NCBI GenBank assembly: GCA_026874595.1
Contig: CM049307.1
Location: forward strand, 10,007,579 to 10,071,578
Reading direction: 5' to 3'
Source: Sipunculus nudus
Taxonomy: Eukaryota > Annelida > Sipuncula > Golfingiida > Sipunculidae
DNA: 64,000 nt
The notes under the pieces were generated by a model, which saw only the letters and a program-made list of their open reading frames with translations, did no database searches and had not been told where the DNA came from. A program made the translations under genes and the position numbers. Positions 47,200 through 60,000 of the stretch are shown piece after piece; position 1 is the first letter of the stretch; every line of letters begins with the position of its first letter.

Positions 47200-47910
47200 C
47201 AGCTGTCATGCATGGACCTTTATTTCTCTTATAGGTGTATGATTGTGACAAATTTTAAGAAATACATCTTTCCATTTTACCCATAGCGAGTCTAAATCAT
47301 TGATATCTGACGTTATCACGGAGTCAAGTTTTGGTGATAAAACACATCTTTACGGAAAAAATGTATATCCAATGTATTATAGTATCTTTTCTTTATAATA
47401 TTGCCTGGTTGTAATTCTGTTTTAATAGAGAAAACAGTAAACAGCATAGAGTGCATCATTAATTGTTAAAGGTATGACGCCAGTCATCGAGTGATAATCA
47501 GGAACATTTGTGTAAATTAGGTCAATGATGGATTAGTCGATATATCCAGGTTAAAATCACCAGATTTATCATAGGATGATCGTAAGATGATAAAATATTA
47601 ATACAATGTAGAAGTTTGTCTATAAAGTTAGAACTGGCTGGGGGTGGACGATAATAGATGAAATTTTAATATTACTATGATGACATTTGATTTTACGGCT
47701 TCGATATCAACACCAAATTGTCAAGGAGGACTGGAGATAAGGAACTGCAAACATAGAGCGCGACCCCACCCCATGTCTGTTACGATCCTGACGCAAAAGT
47801 GAATAGCCAGGAATGTGTATACTATTATTACATATAGAATTACCAAGCCATGTCTCTTTTAATGATATATTATGGATTAAGTCCAAAGTATAATAAAGAA
47901 CTTTATATTT
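47200..47910 (-). pseudogene. LINE APE endonuclease fragment
   Basis: The minus strand reads, across frames, ETWLGNSICNNSIHIPGYSL with LRQDRNRHG (about 47855-47760), then DFNLDIST (about 47560) and DLIYTNVPDYHSMTGVIPL (about 47510-47450). These are the E-T/S-W-L, G-D-F-N and D-H-proximal blocks of LINE endonucleases. It lies only about 150-850 bp beyond the 5' end of the CR1 and only about 100 bp from the stop codon of SLC23 copy B. Confidence 0.7.
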
Positions 47911-48012
47911 ATGACTACCATGAATTACAGGATATATATATATATATATATATAAACATTATAACATTATAAAATCGCCATGACATTCACGCGCACGAAA
48001 ACACAAATGAGG

Positions 48013-51000
48013 TCATACTCCTGTCACGTTCACTCGCACTGGCTCTTCAGACACCATGTAATTTCGCTTATTATCGGTAAATGCTTGTTGTCCATTTTGC
48101 TCCTGGTAAGATCTCTTTTCTCTTGATGTACACCCACATCCTGTAAACGTGGGACAAGCCGGTAGATACTTAGTCCACGTCCAGCGCTTAAGAATATTCA
48201 TCCCGACAGGGAAGTCGTACGTCTGCAGCGCCATTTTACTTTCTTTTTCGTTGTCTCCTGTGGACGCCTGGCCAACCAGTTCTTTGGTCCATCGTTTTAT
48301 CCCTCGTTCTTCATCCGTGCCTGAAGATATATCTATTTATATCAACTTAGGGGAAAGTGAATGGCCTAACTCAGGAAGACTTATGGGAAAACCATAGAAA
48401 ATCCAAAGGTTCGGAAAGGGGTACAAAAAAAGAAACAAATTGTTTGAAAATCTTCTGAAAAAAATCCGCTACTGCAACAGTTTTGAGGTCTTTTTTGTTG
48501 TAGTTTAGGATATCCATCTATGCCCTACTTCTAATATTCAGATTACTAGTTAGGACAGGTACGCGTTTCCTTGTGTTTTACTGATTACACGGTAGTTTTC
48601 ACATATAACCTTCGAGTATCGTTTTCCTTTGGAGTTATACAGGGACACACGTATCCATGATATATCAGGAGCTTAAACTATGAAATACACATTTAGAGCT
48701 AGTTCGACAAAGCCCAGGACCAAAGTCTACAGTACCTAATGACCCATGCAGCAGTTACTCCCAGTGCCTTACATGCAAGATCTTCATTTAAACTTATACT
48801 GGGACTTCATGTATATCTCATTGGTATAATTCTTAAACCTAGTTTAATGCAATGGTAAGAGAATTCAATGATTAAAATTCCTATACAGCTGAAACAAATT
48901 TAGATATTATAATGGATACATATGAAATGTACGGGTGTTGCGAACAAAGTTATATAAAGTGCAGGATGCATCGACCATGAAAACGGAGCTGTCGTCTGCA
49001 ACAGACTCACCTGGTACCGTGTTGTCAAGGAACATTCCCACGGCCCCGCCCACGAACATGCCAGTACTCAGAAGTACGGTCAGAATCTGGTCTGCGATCA
49101 AGCTCCCTGTAAACAATATCATTGTCAATGAACGAAAAACTGATCTATATAAGTCCTATGCTTGCGCAAATCCATATGAAAAAGAATGAGTGTAAGCAAA
49201 ACACATTGAATCAGATCATGGATTATACAAATAGAAATAATAAACAATCTTGGGCACTCTTCAAGGCTAAGAAGGTGGAGCCCGGGTGTCTTCAGAGGTG
49301 GAGGAACCTTGAGGACCCGGAATACACCACCGACCTTGAACAGGCCATTGCACCCATGCTTGCCAGCGGAGAGAGCCAAGCGTTTTTTTTTCTCCCGACT
49401 GTCCTATTAAATAATTCATTAAGGGAGATACGGACAAAACTGTGTACGTAAGCAAATCCATTCCGTTTAACTTATTTGGGTTTTATTGATGGCACCGCAT
49501 ACTAAATGTTAATTAAAAAAGTAAATTTTAAAATTCTCAAGCTGAGGTTCAGATCTACCTGTGTTTATGACATATGTTGAGTAACAATTATTTGTTGGTG
49601 ATTTTTTATTGCACCTACCTGTTTTAATGGCGTCTGGGTGCGCCGCCATCCACTGGGGCAAGGAAATTCCGAAAAAGAGAGAAAATCCAAGAACAAAGAG
49701 ATTTCTAGACGAGTTAAGGTCCACGAATTGTAGATTAGACAGTCCAACTGCAGTGATCATACCTGAAAAAGAGAATAAATGTAACTGTGGTCCAATGGAA
49801 AACTATGGATTTTAAGAACTACTTGTATCCTATTTAGAGAGTTACTCCATCTCCAAACGGGACTTTGTTTGAAAAACCATTAACTCATTTTAACGTAAAT
49901 TATGTTTGATTCTAATATATTTAAAATATCGATAAAAAATTAGAATGGATTTACTATCGCAAAGACCGTTATACTGGGTTTTATTTTTTTTTTTGGGTAT
50001 AATTATAAAAAATGAGTGTTGCATTAAAGGTTTTAGTCAAAGATGTTATTTTAGACATGGAACTAGTAAACGAGTAACATGAAAACATGAGTTTCATGAA
50101 ATGAAATATCGCTGCTTAAATTGTCCATAAAATGTTCATTATATTATTAGGACCAAAATAAAATAGGAAATGAGGATATAAGCCTTATAATAGACCCACC
50201 GAACATTACTATAAAAACTCCTCCAATAATTGGTTCCGGAATGGTTACAAAAAGGGCGCCAAATTTACTGAACATGCCAAGGATCAACATGATTAGTGCT
50301 GCCACCTGGATCACTCGTCGACTTCCAACCTGCGTAATCACATATAAATTATTCTGTCACATATTAAATGTGTCATTTTAAAAGCAATGATATAATATGT
50401 TAAAATATATCAGTCAAATCAGTTGAACGGTACACTCAGAGAAATCAACAGGTTAATTGTAATTTTAAGGACAAACGGCTGCAAATCAATACAATATGTA
50501 ATAAGAGGGCTTTGAACAATCGAGTGGTATAACAGGCTCTCTCTGCTGGCAACCCGTTATTGTGAGAGTGGGTTGTTGTGGTTCGTCCGAGGTCACTGGT
50601 ATTCTCCGGGTCCTCCGGTTTCCTCCCCCTCTAGAGACTAAAGATCGCTACTTTCGGAGCCATTGAGCCTCGCATTTTATTATTAGAATTATTTGTACAG
50701 TCAATTGTACAGTAAAATAATATTTAAATAAGAAAAGCAATAAATGGGGAATCTAGATGTGTCGGAACGACACGAATGCCCCCGCCTGGGGCAAATTAGA
50801 AACATTTGTTAAATTTTGACAAATTTTTAAAGTTCAGGTGTCATATGGTCAAAAGTAGGTCAACAAGGGCAAAATGCAAACTCGATCTGTTACGGGTCTT
50901 TATCAAGCAACAAACCTAAAAAAATCAGGCCAGTATCTGCAGGCACTGTGAAAAAAGTACATACATGTGCATTTTCCATAAAAATTTCTGTCTTTCATGA

Positions 51001-54000
51001 AATTTTCTATGTTTAGGAGCCGCATACAATCAAAAGTAGGTCAACCGGAATGAAACGCTAACTCGATTTGTAACTGTCATTATCTGCCCACACACCAAAA
51101 AATCAGGGTGGTATCTGCAGGCATTGAGGAAAAAAAGTCGGTACATATGCATTTGTTATGAAAATTTCTATTTTTCATGAAACTTTCTATGTTCAGGAGC
51201 TTTCAAATGGTAAAAAGTAGGTCAACTGAGACAAAACAAGAACTTGATCTGTAACTGGTCATTATCTGCCTACACACCAAAAATCAGGCCCGTATCTGCA
51301 GGCATTGCGAAAAAAAGTCCGTACATGTGCACTTTTTATGAAATTTTCTATGTTAGAGCACTGTCAAACGGTCAAAAGTAGGTCAACTGGGACAAAACAT
51401 GAACTCGATCTGTAACTGGTCATTATCTGCCCACACACCAAAAATCAGGCCAATATCTGCAGGTACTGCAAAAAAAGTCCGTACATGTGTATTTGTAATG
51501 AAAATTTATATTTTTCATGAAATTTTCTATGTTCAGGAGCCGTAAAACGGTCAAAAGTAGGTCAACTGGGACGAAACGCGAACTCCATCTGTAACTGGTC
51601 AATATCTGCCCACACACCAAAAATCAGGCCCGTATTTGCAGGCATTGCGAAAAAAAGTCCGTACCTGTGCACTTTTTCATGAAATTTTCTAAGTTAAGGA
51701 GCCGTAAAACGTACAAAAATAGGTCAACTGGGACGAAACGCTAACTCGATCTGGAACTGGTCATTATCTGCCCACACACTAAAAATTAGGCCAATATCTG
51801 CAGGCATTGCGAAATAAAAGTCCGTACATGTGTATTTGTAATGAAAATTTATATTTTTCATGACATTTTCCAAGTTAAGGAGCCGTAAAAACAGTCAAAA
51901 GTAGGTCAACTGGGACAAAACGCGAACTCGATCTGTAACTGGGGATTATCTGCCTACACACAAAAAATCAGGCCAATATCTGCAGGCATTGCGAAAAAAG
52001 TCCGTACATGTGTATTTATCATGAAAATTTATATTTTTCATTAAATTTTCTAAGTTTAGGAGCCGTAAAACGGTCAAAAGTAGGTCAACCGGGACAAAAC
52101 GCGAACTCAATCTGTAACTGGTCATTATCTGCCCACACACCGAAAATCAGGCTAATATCTGCAGGCATTGCGAAAAAAAGTCCGTACAACTGTTTTATTT
52201 CGGAATGACGGAAGGACGGAAGGACGGAGGGATGGAAGGACGGAATGACTGACATGGGTAAAACTATATGCCCCGGCCACTTTGTGGCGGGGGCATAAGA
52301 AAGAAATTTACACGGATAAAGCCTTTTAATTCAATGGCGTCAAATTGTTTTAAGATACATAAACTTGTTACAAGAGGCTGGAGATAGCATACTTTTAAAA
52401 TTTACAATTCTTTTTTTTTTCCAGTTGAAGGCGAGTGACAATGGTGGGTTGCTGGAGAAAACTGCTTGAACTGTGGCGACATCTATGGCCAATTTTGGAA
52501 ACAACCTTTCATCTGGAAACTGACTGTACCACTACATCTTTCACTATACAAGCTTGAATGTTAAGTTTTGCTCTTTTTCTTGCTTCAGAAATGTGTGCTG
52601 ATGATAATATAGCGACATTATAGTGACTTCAAATAGGTGTCTCTGACCTAAATTGTACACACCTTCGTGATACCGATGGCGCCGATGTTCTCGCTGTATG
52701 ACGTAGTTCCGTTTCCAGTTCCCCAGAGTCCCGCCAAGATGCACCCGATGCCTTCCATGCCAATTCCTAAGCCGGATTAAATGGACAACATTGATAAACG
52801 TACCAAAAAATAATTATTTTTCTTTTACCATAATTTCTTAAATTTTAATGATTCTTTAAAAACTAATCGAAGCAAATAAAGTTCTCGTTGTATAATAACA
52901 AAAGCAAATGTTTAACAACGCTTGTAAACTTAGATTTTAACCTTTTTGGTTATTATTTTTTTTTCAAATAAGCACACCCTAGCATTCTCACCTCTGTTGA
53001 TGGCGTGAATTGGGGGCGGAGGGGCTCCAGCCAACCGTGCGCATGCGTAGTAATCACCAACTGATTCAATCATGGAGGCAATGACGCCCGATAACATTCC
53101 AAACACTCCCGCCACGCTGACGGTGGGCATGCCCCATTGTCCTGTAACAGTGGAACGTGATACCGAACGGGTCACCAAACCTTTTTATGCTCTATACCCA
53201 GTCTCGTTTGAAAATATGTTTGTTCAAATTACGGGTAGAGTGTCACTGGATTCTACTAAAAATAATTTTATTACCCATTTTTGCATAGGCATTGCATAGT
53301 TCGCCGGGGTCGTTCAGGACATGGGCAAAAATGTAGTTTCTAATAGATGGGGGCAGACCCTTCTCAAAATTTCCGAAATAATGTCAAATTCCTGGGTTGT
53401 ATAGGAAAATATTGCAGATGAGATGGCCCGCGTATATACGGTTATTTACGGCCACACCACTGAGGAGTTGAGAGTAGATGAGGGGCTTTTACTCTGTGGC
53501 CACACCACAGAGGAGTTGAGAGTAGATGACGGGCTTTTACTCTGTGGCCACACCACAGAGGAGTTGAGAGCAGATGACGGGTTTACTCTGTGGCCACACC
53601 ACAGAGGAGTTGAGAGTTGATGACGAGCTTTTACTCTGTGGCCACACCACTGAGGAGTTGAGAGTAGATGAGGGGCTTTTGCTATGTGGCCACACCACAG
53701 AGGAGTTGAGAGTAGATGAAGGGCTTTTACTCTGTGGCCACACCACAGAGGAGTTGAGAGCAGATGACGGGTTTACTCTGTGGCCACACCACAGAGGAGT
53801 TGTGAGTAGATGACGGTCGGTTACTCTGTGGCCACACCACAGAGGAGTTGAGAGTTGATGACGAGCTTTTACTCTGTGGCCACACCACAGAGGAGTTGTG
53901 AGTAGATGACGGTCGGTTACTCTGTGGCCACACCACAAAGGAGTTGAGAGTAGATGATGGGCTTTTACTCTGTGGCCACACCACAGAGGAGTTGTGAGTA

Positions 54001-57000
54001 GATGACGGTCGGTTACTCTGTGGCCACACCACAGAGGAGTTGAGAGTAGATGACGGGCTTTTACTCTGTGGCCACACCACAGAGGAGTTGAGAGTAGATG
54101 ACGGGTTTTTACTCTGTGGCCACACCACATATTAGTTGTGAGTAGATGACGGGTTTACTCTGTGGCTACACCACAGAGGAGTTGAATGTAGCTGACGGGT
54201 TTACTCTGTGGCCACACTACAGAGGAGTTTAGAGTAGATGACGGGTTTTACTCTTAGGCGACACCACAGAGGAGTTGTGAGTAGATGACGGGCTTTAACC
54301 CTGTGGCCACACCACAGTTGAGTCGAGTGGCAACGATTTAGTGCCACCTACCAACTAAAATATAGATTTTTAAGTCTATTCTATAGAGTTCAATAAAGCT
54401 TAAGGACATGCAGACTAGATTGCACAGCGACCCTATGCAAATACGCCCCATTACCTGGATACGGGAAGCGGAACCACTGAGCGTTTTCCAGCACGGATGA
54501 TCTGCTGTCCGTGCGTGCGCCTTCTCCCCACCCATTCCTAGGCAACACATCAGTAACCGTCAGTATAAAACAGACTAACCACGAAATAAGCACGGCAAGG
54601 ATAATCTGTTGAAAAGATTTGAACAAATAAGTTGAGTAGAAATTAAAACAGTGAGAACAGTCTTTTTTTATAAATAAAGTAGCTTTGCGTTGTGGAGATT
54701 TGCAAATATTTAAGCACTAATGATTTTGAAAACGTCATTATCCAGGCATGAACATTTTTTTAAACTTATCCTTTCAAACATATCATTATTTATTTGTGAA
54801 TTTCACGGAAAGCAGAAATTTACTTGTTTGAAAAGTTTCGTTCAAACTCAGCTTTATATAAAATGTTACGAATTTTTAATTTGAACTTTGAATATTCTTT
54901 GGAATTATCATAAATATTACGACCACATACCGGAAACATCATAAAGAAACGAATGACGTAAAAGAATTTAGACTTGGCACATGAACATTTCGTACAGGCC
55001 CTGGTGTACTGGGAAAACAGCACGATCAGGAACACCGTCCTGTATACATGTAAACAAAAACACAAAATATATGCACATATAACAATTAAATTTAAAAAAA
55101 AACATGAAAAATCAAAATTTAATAAATGTGGTTTAAACTTTGTACATTTGATAAATTTCTTGGGTAGATGAATGGGTATTAGCTTTAAATATATATTTTT
55201 CAAATAGAAATATTTTTTTTAAATGTGGGGAATATACTTCAAATAATAATGCTAATACAATATCGCAAAAACATATTATGTTTATTTTGGTATAGATATA
55301 AATATGGAATAAAATAGAACCATAAACAATTAAAAATAAAAAAAAGTTGTCTTAATAATGTATTACTTGTAAAGTAATGTTACGTTTTATTTTAATTTGT
55401 ATTAATATTTTGGATTATATGAATTGGAAGTAACTTACATCAAAGCGATCCACCACTGTTTTTCACAGAAGTTCGCTGCGGGACCGAACAATGACAGACC
55501 GACAAGGGCGATGGTAGGAGTAATTGCTAGAGGTCCAATAAAAGTCAGCATGGATCCGATGATTCCCGTGAATCCAGCAAACACTTGAAAACAGGAAGCG
55601 ACAATGATGGCCCCCTGGATCTGAAGAAGCCAAGCTCAGCGTTAGTTTCACGTTTACTCGAAAGGTGGCGGTAACTATACATTCAGTTGCTTCTTACATT
55701 AAACTAAATTCCCTTCTTTTAGCCCAAAAGACACTAACGCGCGTTTGTCTGTTTTTGGCTTTAGATAAATTGATCAATTACTTTCATCTTCCCCCCCCCC
55801 CTTTTTCCATATATGCAAATAAAGACAGCCACAGTTCTAAAAATACCATAATTATAAGAGATCTGTTTTATTTTATTGAAAAAAAATGTTTAATGTTTAT
55901 GATATTTCCCTGTTGATGACTGAACCTCTTCAATAAAGCCTGCTTTAAGATATTTTATAAATGAATAATGAATACTGTTATCATGATCAGATCTGCAGAA
56001 GAAAGGATGCAAAATTGACCAAGAGACCCAGCACCTTAAATCAACTGTTACAGTACTGGTTTGACATCTTTTCAAGAGACACATATATAGTCCTGGTAAA
56101 AATAGACAAGCTCTCTTACAAAGAAAGCAGAAAAACTTTGTTCACTGGTCATCTTTCAGAATACAGAAACCTGTCTGACACTGTAGTTAGGGTGGACCAG
56201 TATGAAAGTCATCCATGTGTAACAGAGCTGAGGAAAGGTCATTAGGTTCTGCCATCACTGTACGTGTTTTATCAGATGTTGTATACTACCCATGCTCTGC
56301 CGGCGACGCTGTCTATATAATGTACATGATAAGAATGATACGTTATTATCAAGCTCTCAGGATTTTGTGCTTTCTGTGAAGGGGAAAGCAGTAATCCACA
56401 AGCCCCAATGTGTAATTTATACATTCAAGCAAATCTTTGAAAATTTACCGAGATCTCACTATTTTCCACCCGTAGTGGAGTAAGGGATCAAATCAGTGAC
56501 TTTCCCTGAGTTAGCATACAAGCATTTATGAGTATGTCCATTACATTCATAAACTGACAAACTTTTTGTACCCAGAGTACCGCATAGTGGACAAGTAAAT
56601 TGCATTCTCTGTGAACCAGTTCAAACTTTTTACAACCATTATTAATTGGGCGGATATATGATTCAGTTAGTGTATCATATAGTTCAAGAGGTTTTGTTCC
56701 CACCGACTGCTTGGGTAATTACCACTAAATGATTTCCCTTGAGATACATGGAAATTGTGACTATTATGAAACTATCAAGTACGCTTTGACTAATTAATTA
56801 ACTGACAAATCATGGCCCTTTGAAACAGTTCTATGGTGTATACAAGCATATACGAACCCATACGCGTCACCGTATATAAAAAGGGAAGGGGTGGGGGGGG
56901 GGGGGGGGGGGGGGGGGGGAACCGACCTCTCTGATCCGTGACTGCCACAGCTCACGATGCGCATCTCTACCGATAGGTGGCATCAATGTAGCATTTGATG

Positions 57001-60000
57001 GCTCTGTAGTCATTCGTTGAAGCACAGTTTGGTTGACAGTGCTAGATGTAGGCGTGGTTCCTGTTAACAGGTTAAACAATAATGCAAGTGAAATGCATAA
57101 TCTTGGTTCTAGAGTAATGTAAAACATAACCACTGTAAATGGGAGATACTACTAACCACTAATATGGCATGGATATTGATTGTATAAACTTAAATATACT
57201 ACATGTAGTACATATGATGGATAAGCCTGAAGGTTTAATGAATCAATGACCGATCTCTGATACACACATACTTTTTAAATGTTGCACGTGACTATTATTA
57301 CATGTATAAATTAATTCCATCAACAAAATTATAAGAAACAATTATTTTGTAAAAGTGCTGCCTGTGATTTGTCACAAAGCAAAGCCAGTGCTTTTACCTA
57401 ATTCGGGACATTTCCACTGAGGGAGATTCAAGATGGCAAAGGTTGGTGTCAGGAAAGAAAACGTTCCTCCTTGGACGATTGGTAATCTGTAAAACATTCC
57501 GCAATATTCATCAATAGAATTTAATAATTATTGAATTAAATTTATGTGCTCATTAACATATTCTCATAAATGGAGCATTAAAAAAATACAATGACATCGC
57601 ATTTTTCAACATGGACGTAAAGGTAACATTTGCTGAGTGTTACCCTCTTTGATCTGCTGATCCAGTAACTTCATATAACAGCTACAATAATTAACACTCG
57701 AAATTATTAACTGGAATTATTACTTTCGAGTCATAAGACGCGTGTGTGTGATTTATACAATGCATATATATTACATACAGAACTCCGTCCTATGTCAATT
57801 GAACACACACAAAGAAAACTTATCAACACATTCAGTGATAAATACCTGCAACCAAGGGTACATTGCAAGAACGTAACCAGGCCTGAGACGAAAAACATGG
57901 TCCCCGTCAGCTCACTTTGTACGACGTAATCAGAACCTACACACATTGCTGACGTCACCAAAAATGGGATAACTATTGTGGCGCCAAACATAGTCAGGTA
58001 ATGCTGTAAATATGAGCAGACTTAGTGATAATTAGTTCCTCTAAATTAAAACAACCTTATCACATTGACTAAATAAAACGGATATATCGGTGTGTTCAAT
58101 TTTCTTTCACATTGCATCATTTCGTGACAAACCTATACATATCAGAATAAACATTCATCAGGGACACAGGCAGGGACAAATCAAGATATAAGACGAAAGA
58201 CGACATTTATAGACGATCGCGTGGATGGGGAAATGGACTCGTTATCCTCCTAAAATCCTTGTTTCTGTATCGTTCAACAGACACCACGCTTCAGGGAACC
58301 CGGAGCAAGCTATTTAATGCATGAAAAACAAGACAATTGAATCAATGGAGACGCCCGTCTACGCGGTTTGGAAAACAAACCTGTTGTTATTTTTATATCC
58401 GTCCCGTTGAAGAGGAAGGGTATATTGTGTCCCCAGACCCATTAGGTATAGAACTCCCAAGACCACCAGTAAGACAGCGACGTCGATAATGAACTAATTA
58501 TTTATGTCTTTGGGGTAATGGGCCTAGGTGTAGGTAAGCGATGGCGAGGTGGAGAGCGGTGTGATGTTGTGTGACAGACCTGTGATGTGATGGCGTCGGG
58601 ACTTCAATTGTGTGCAAGTGGAAGGGCCAAATCGGTGTGCATTCTGTAAGTTATGGCATTTGACTGACGACAGTTATTCGATTAAATAGGGCTCGTGCTT
58701 TCCATTTAATTATCACCGCTAAGGTGCATATCCCGTCTTTTTGTTGGGTGGTTTATTTGTTTGTTAGCATGATTACTCAAAACCACCTGGAAGCTGATTT
58801 TCACGAATCACCGTAGAGAGATGGGGGATTTGCGGAGGTATGCGCTCTTCCCTTAGGCATGTCCTATAATTACTAATTGCCGTTATTCTGATATATTCTT
58901 CACAACTTTCATTTTCTATTATCATGTATTTTATCTGGTAGTTAGGGAACCGTGTACTATACCACTTATGTTCTTGAACAAAGAACTGAGAGTAAATACT
59001 GTATTTTGCACGCACGTATGTCGTTGATGAAGTTACAGACATGTCGCAGGGCATGTGGGAAAGTGATACGAAACGTTCAGATAACTGTAATATCCTATAT
59101 TGATGTCTCAACAATTCTTGCCATAAAAACGATTGTATCTTGTCAGAAATATTAAAAATTATAAGTAAATAGAAATAATCTTGTACTCAAATTTTGTTTC
59201 TCTCACTTTTTTTTAACGATTTATATATTTTATGCATTGACTGATTGTATACTGTTGGAAACAGCTGTACAGGCAAAGGCAACCATTGACACATAGTTAA
59301 TTAAAGCAAACCATCGATTGCGGTAAAGCATGTTAAAGATGCTTTTATCTGTTTGCTCGTGAATGTTTCGGAGATTATATTTCGTTCCACACGCACTTTG
59401 TATAAATGACATTGTTTAATTAAATTTTTTACTCGGTTGAGCACAGTTACAAGAGGGATTAACTGATTTCGTGGACGTTCTCATTCAAGGCGTTTGAAGG
59501 TAACTAGGCTGTATACACTGATAAAAGAAATACCCTATGGATAATGAGGACAATGGAAACAAGTGACCCGGCCATGGATCATGACGCTTAGGTGACTAGT
59601 ATGACATTATAGCCAAACTTTCACAAAAGGAATTTTATCATCTGAAAACCAAACGGAGATTAACTTTAGATGTGATCGTGACCTTTGACCCATTGACACC
59701 AATGTGGACTGATTCTTCCTTAAGTGATGTCTCACATAAATACTGAGTCCAATCATGACTGGCCTTTACAGGTTGTACAAAAGAAGAATAAGATTTCTGA
59801 AGAATTGTTTTGATCGATTTCGTTCATATTTTGCATACTCACTTTGATATATGCAAGAGTAAATTAGAATGGCCTTTTCGTGCAAAAATATGCAGGTTCT
59901 ATCCATTGGCCCCATTCCCAAAACTGAGGAAAAATATTATATTTCCACATACTCAAGGTCAAGGTCACCGGTTTTGAAACTATTTCGAGAAAAAAAAAAT

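Noticed and set aside
53537-54130. 197-codon minus-strand frame of CGHRV-type repeats as a gene
   Set aside because: It is generated by the 45-48-bp hairpin minisatellite, is open on both strands, and is placed between two well-supported exons of copy B.
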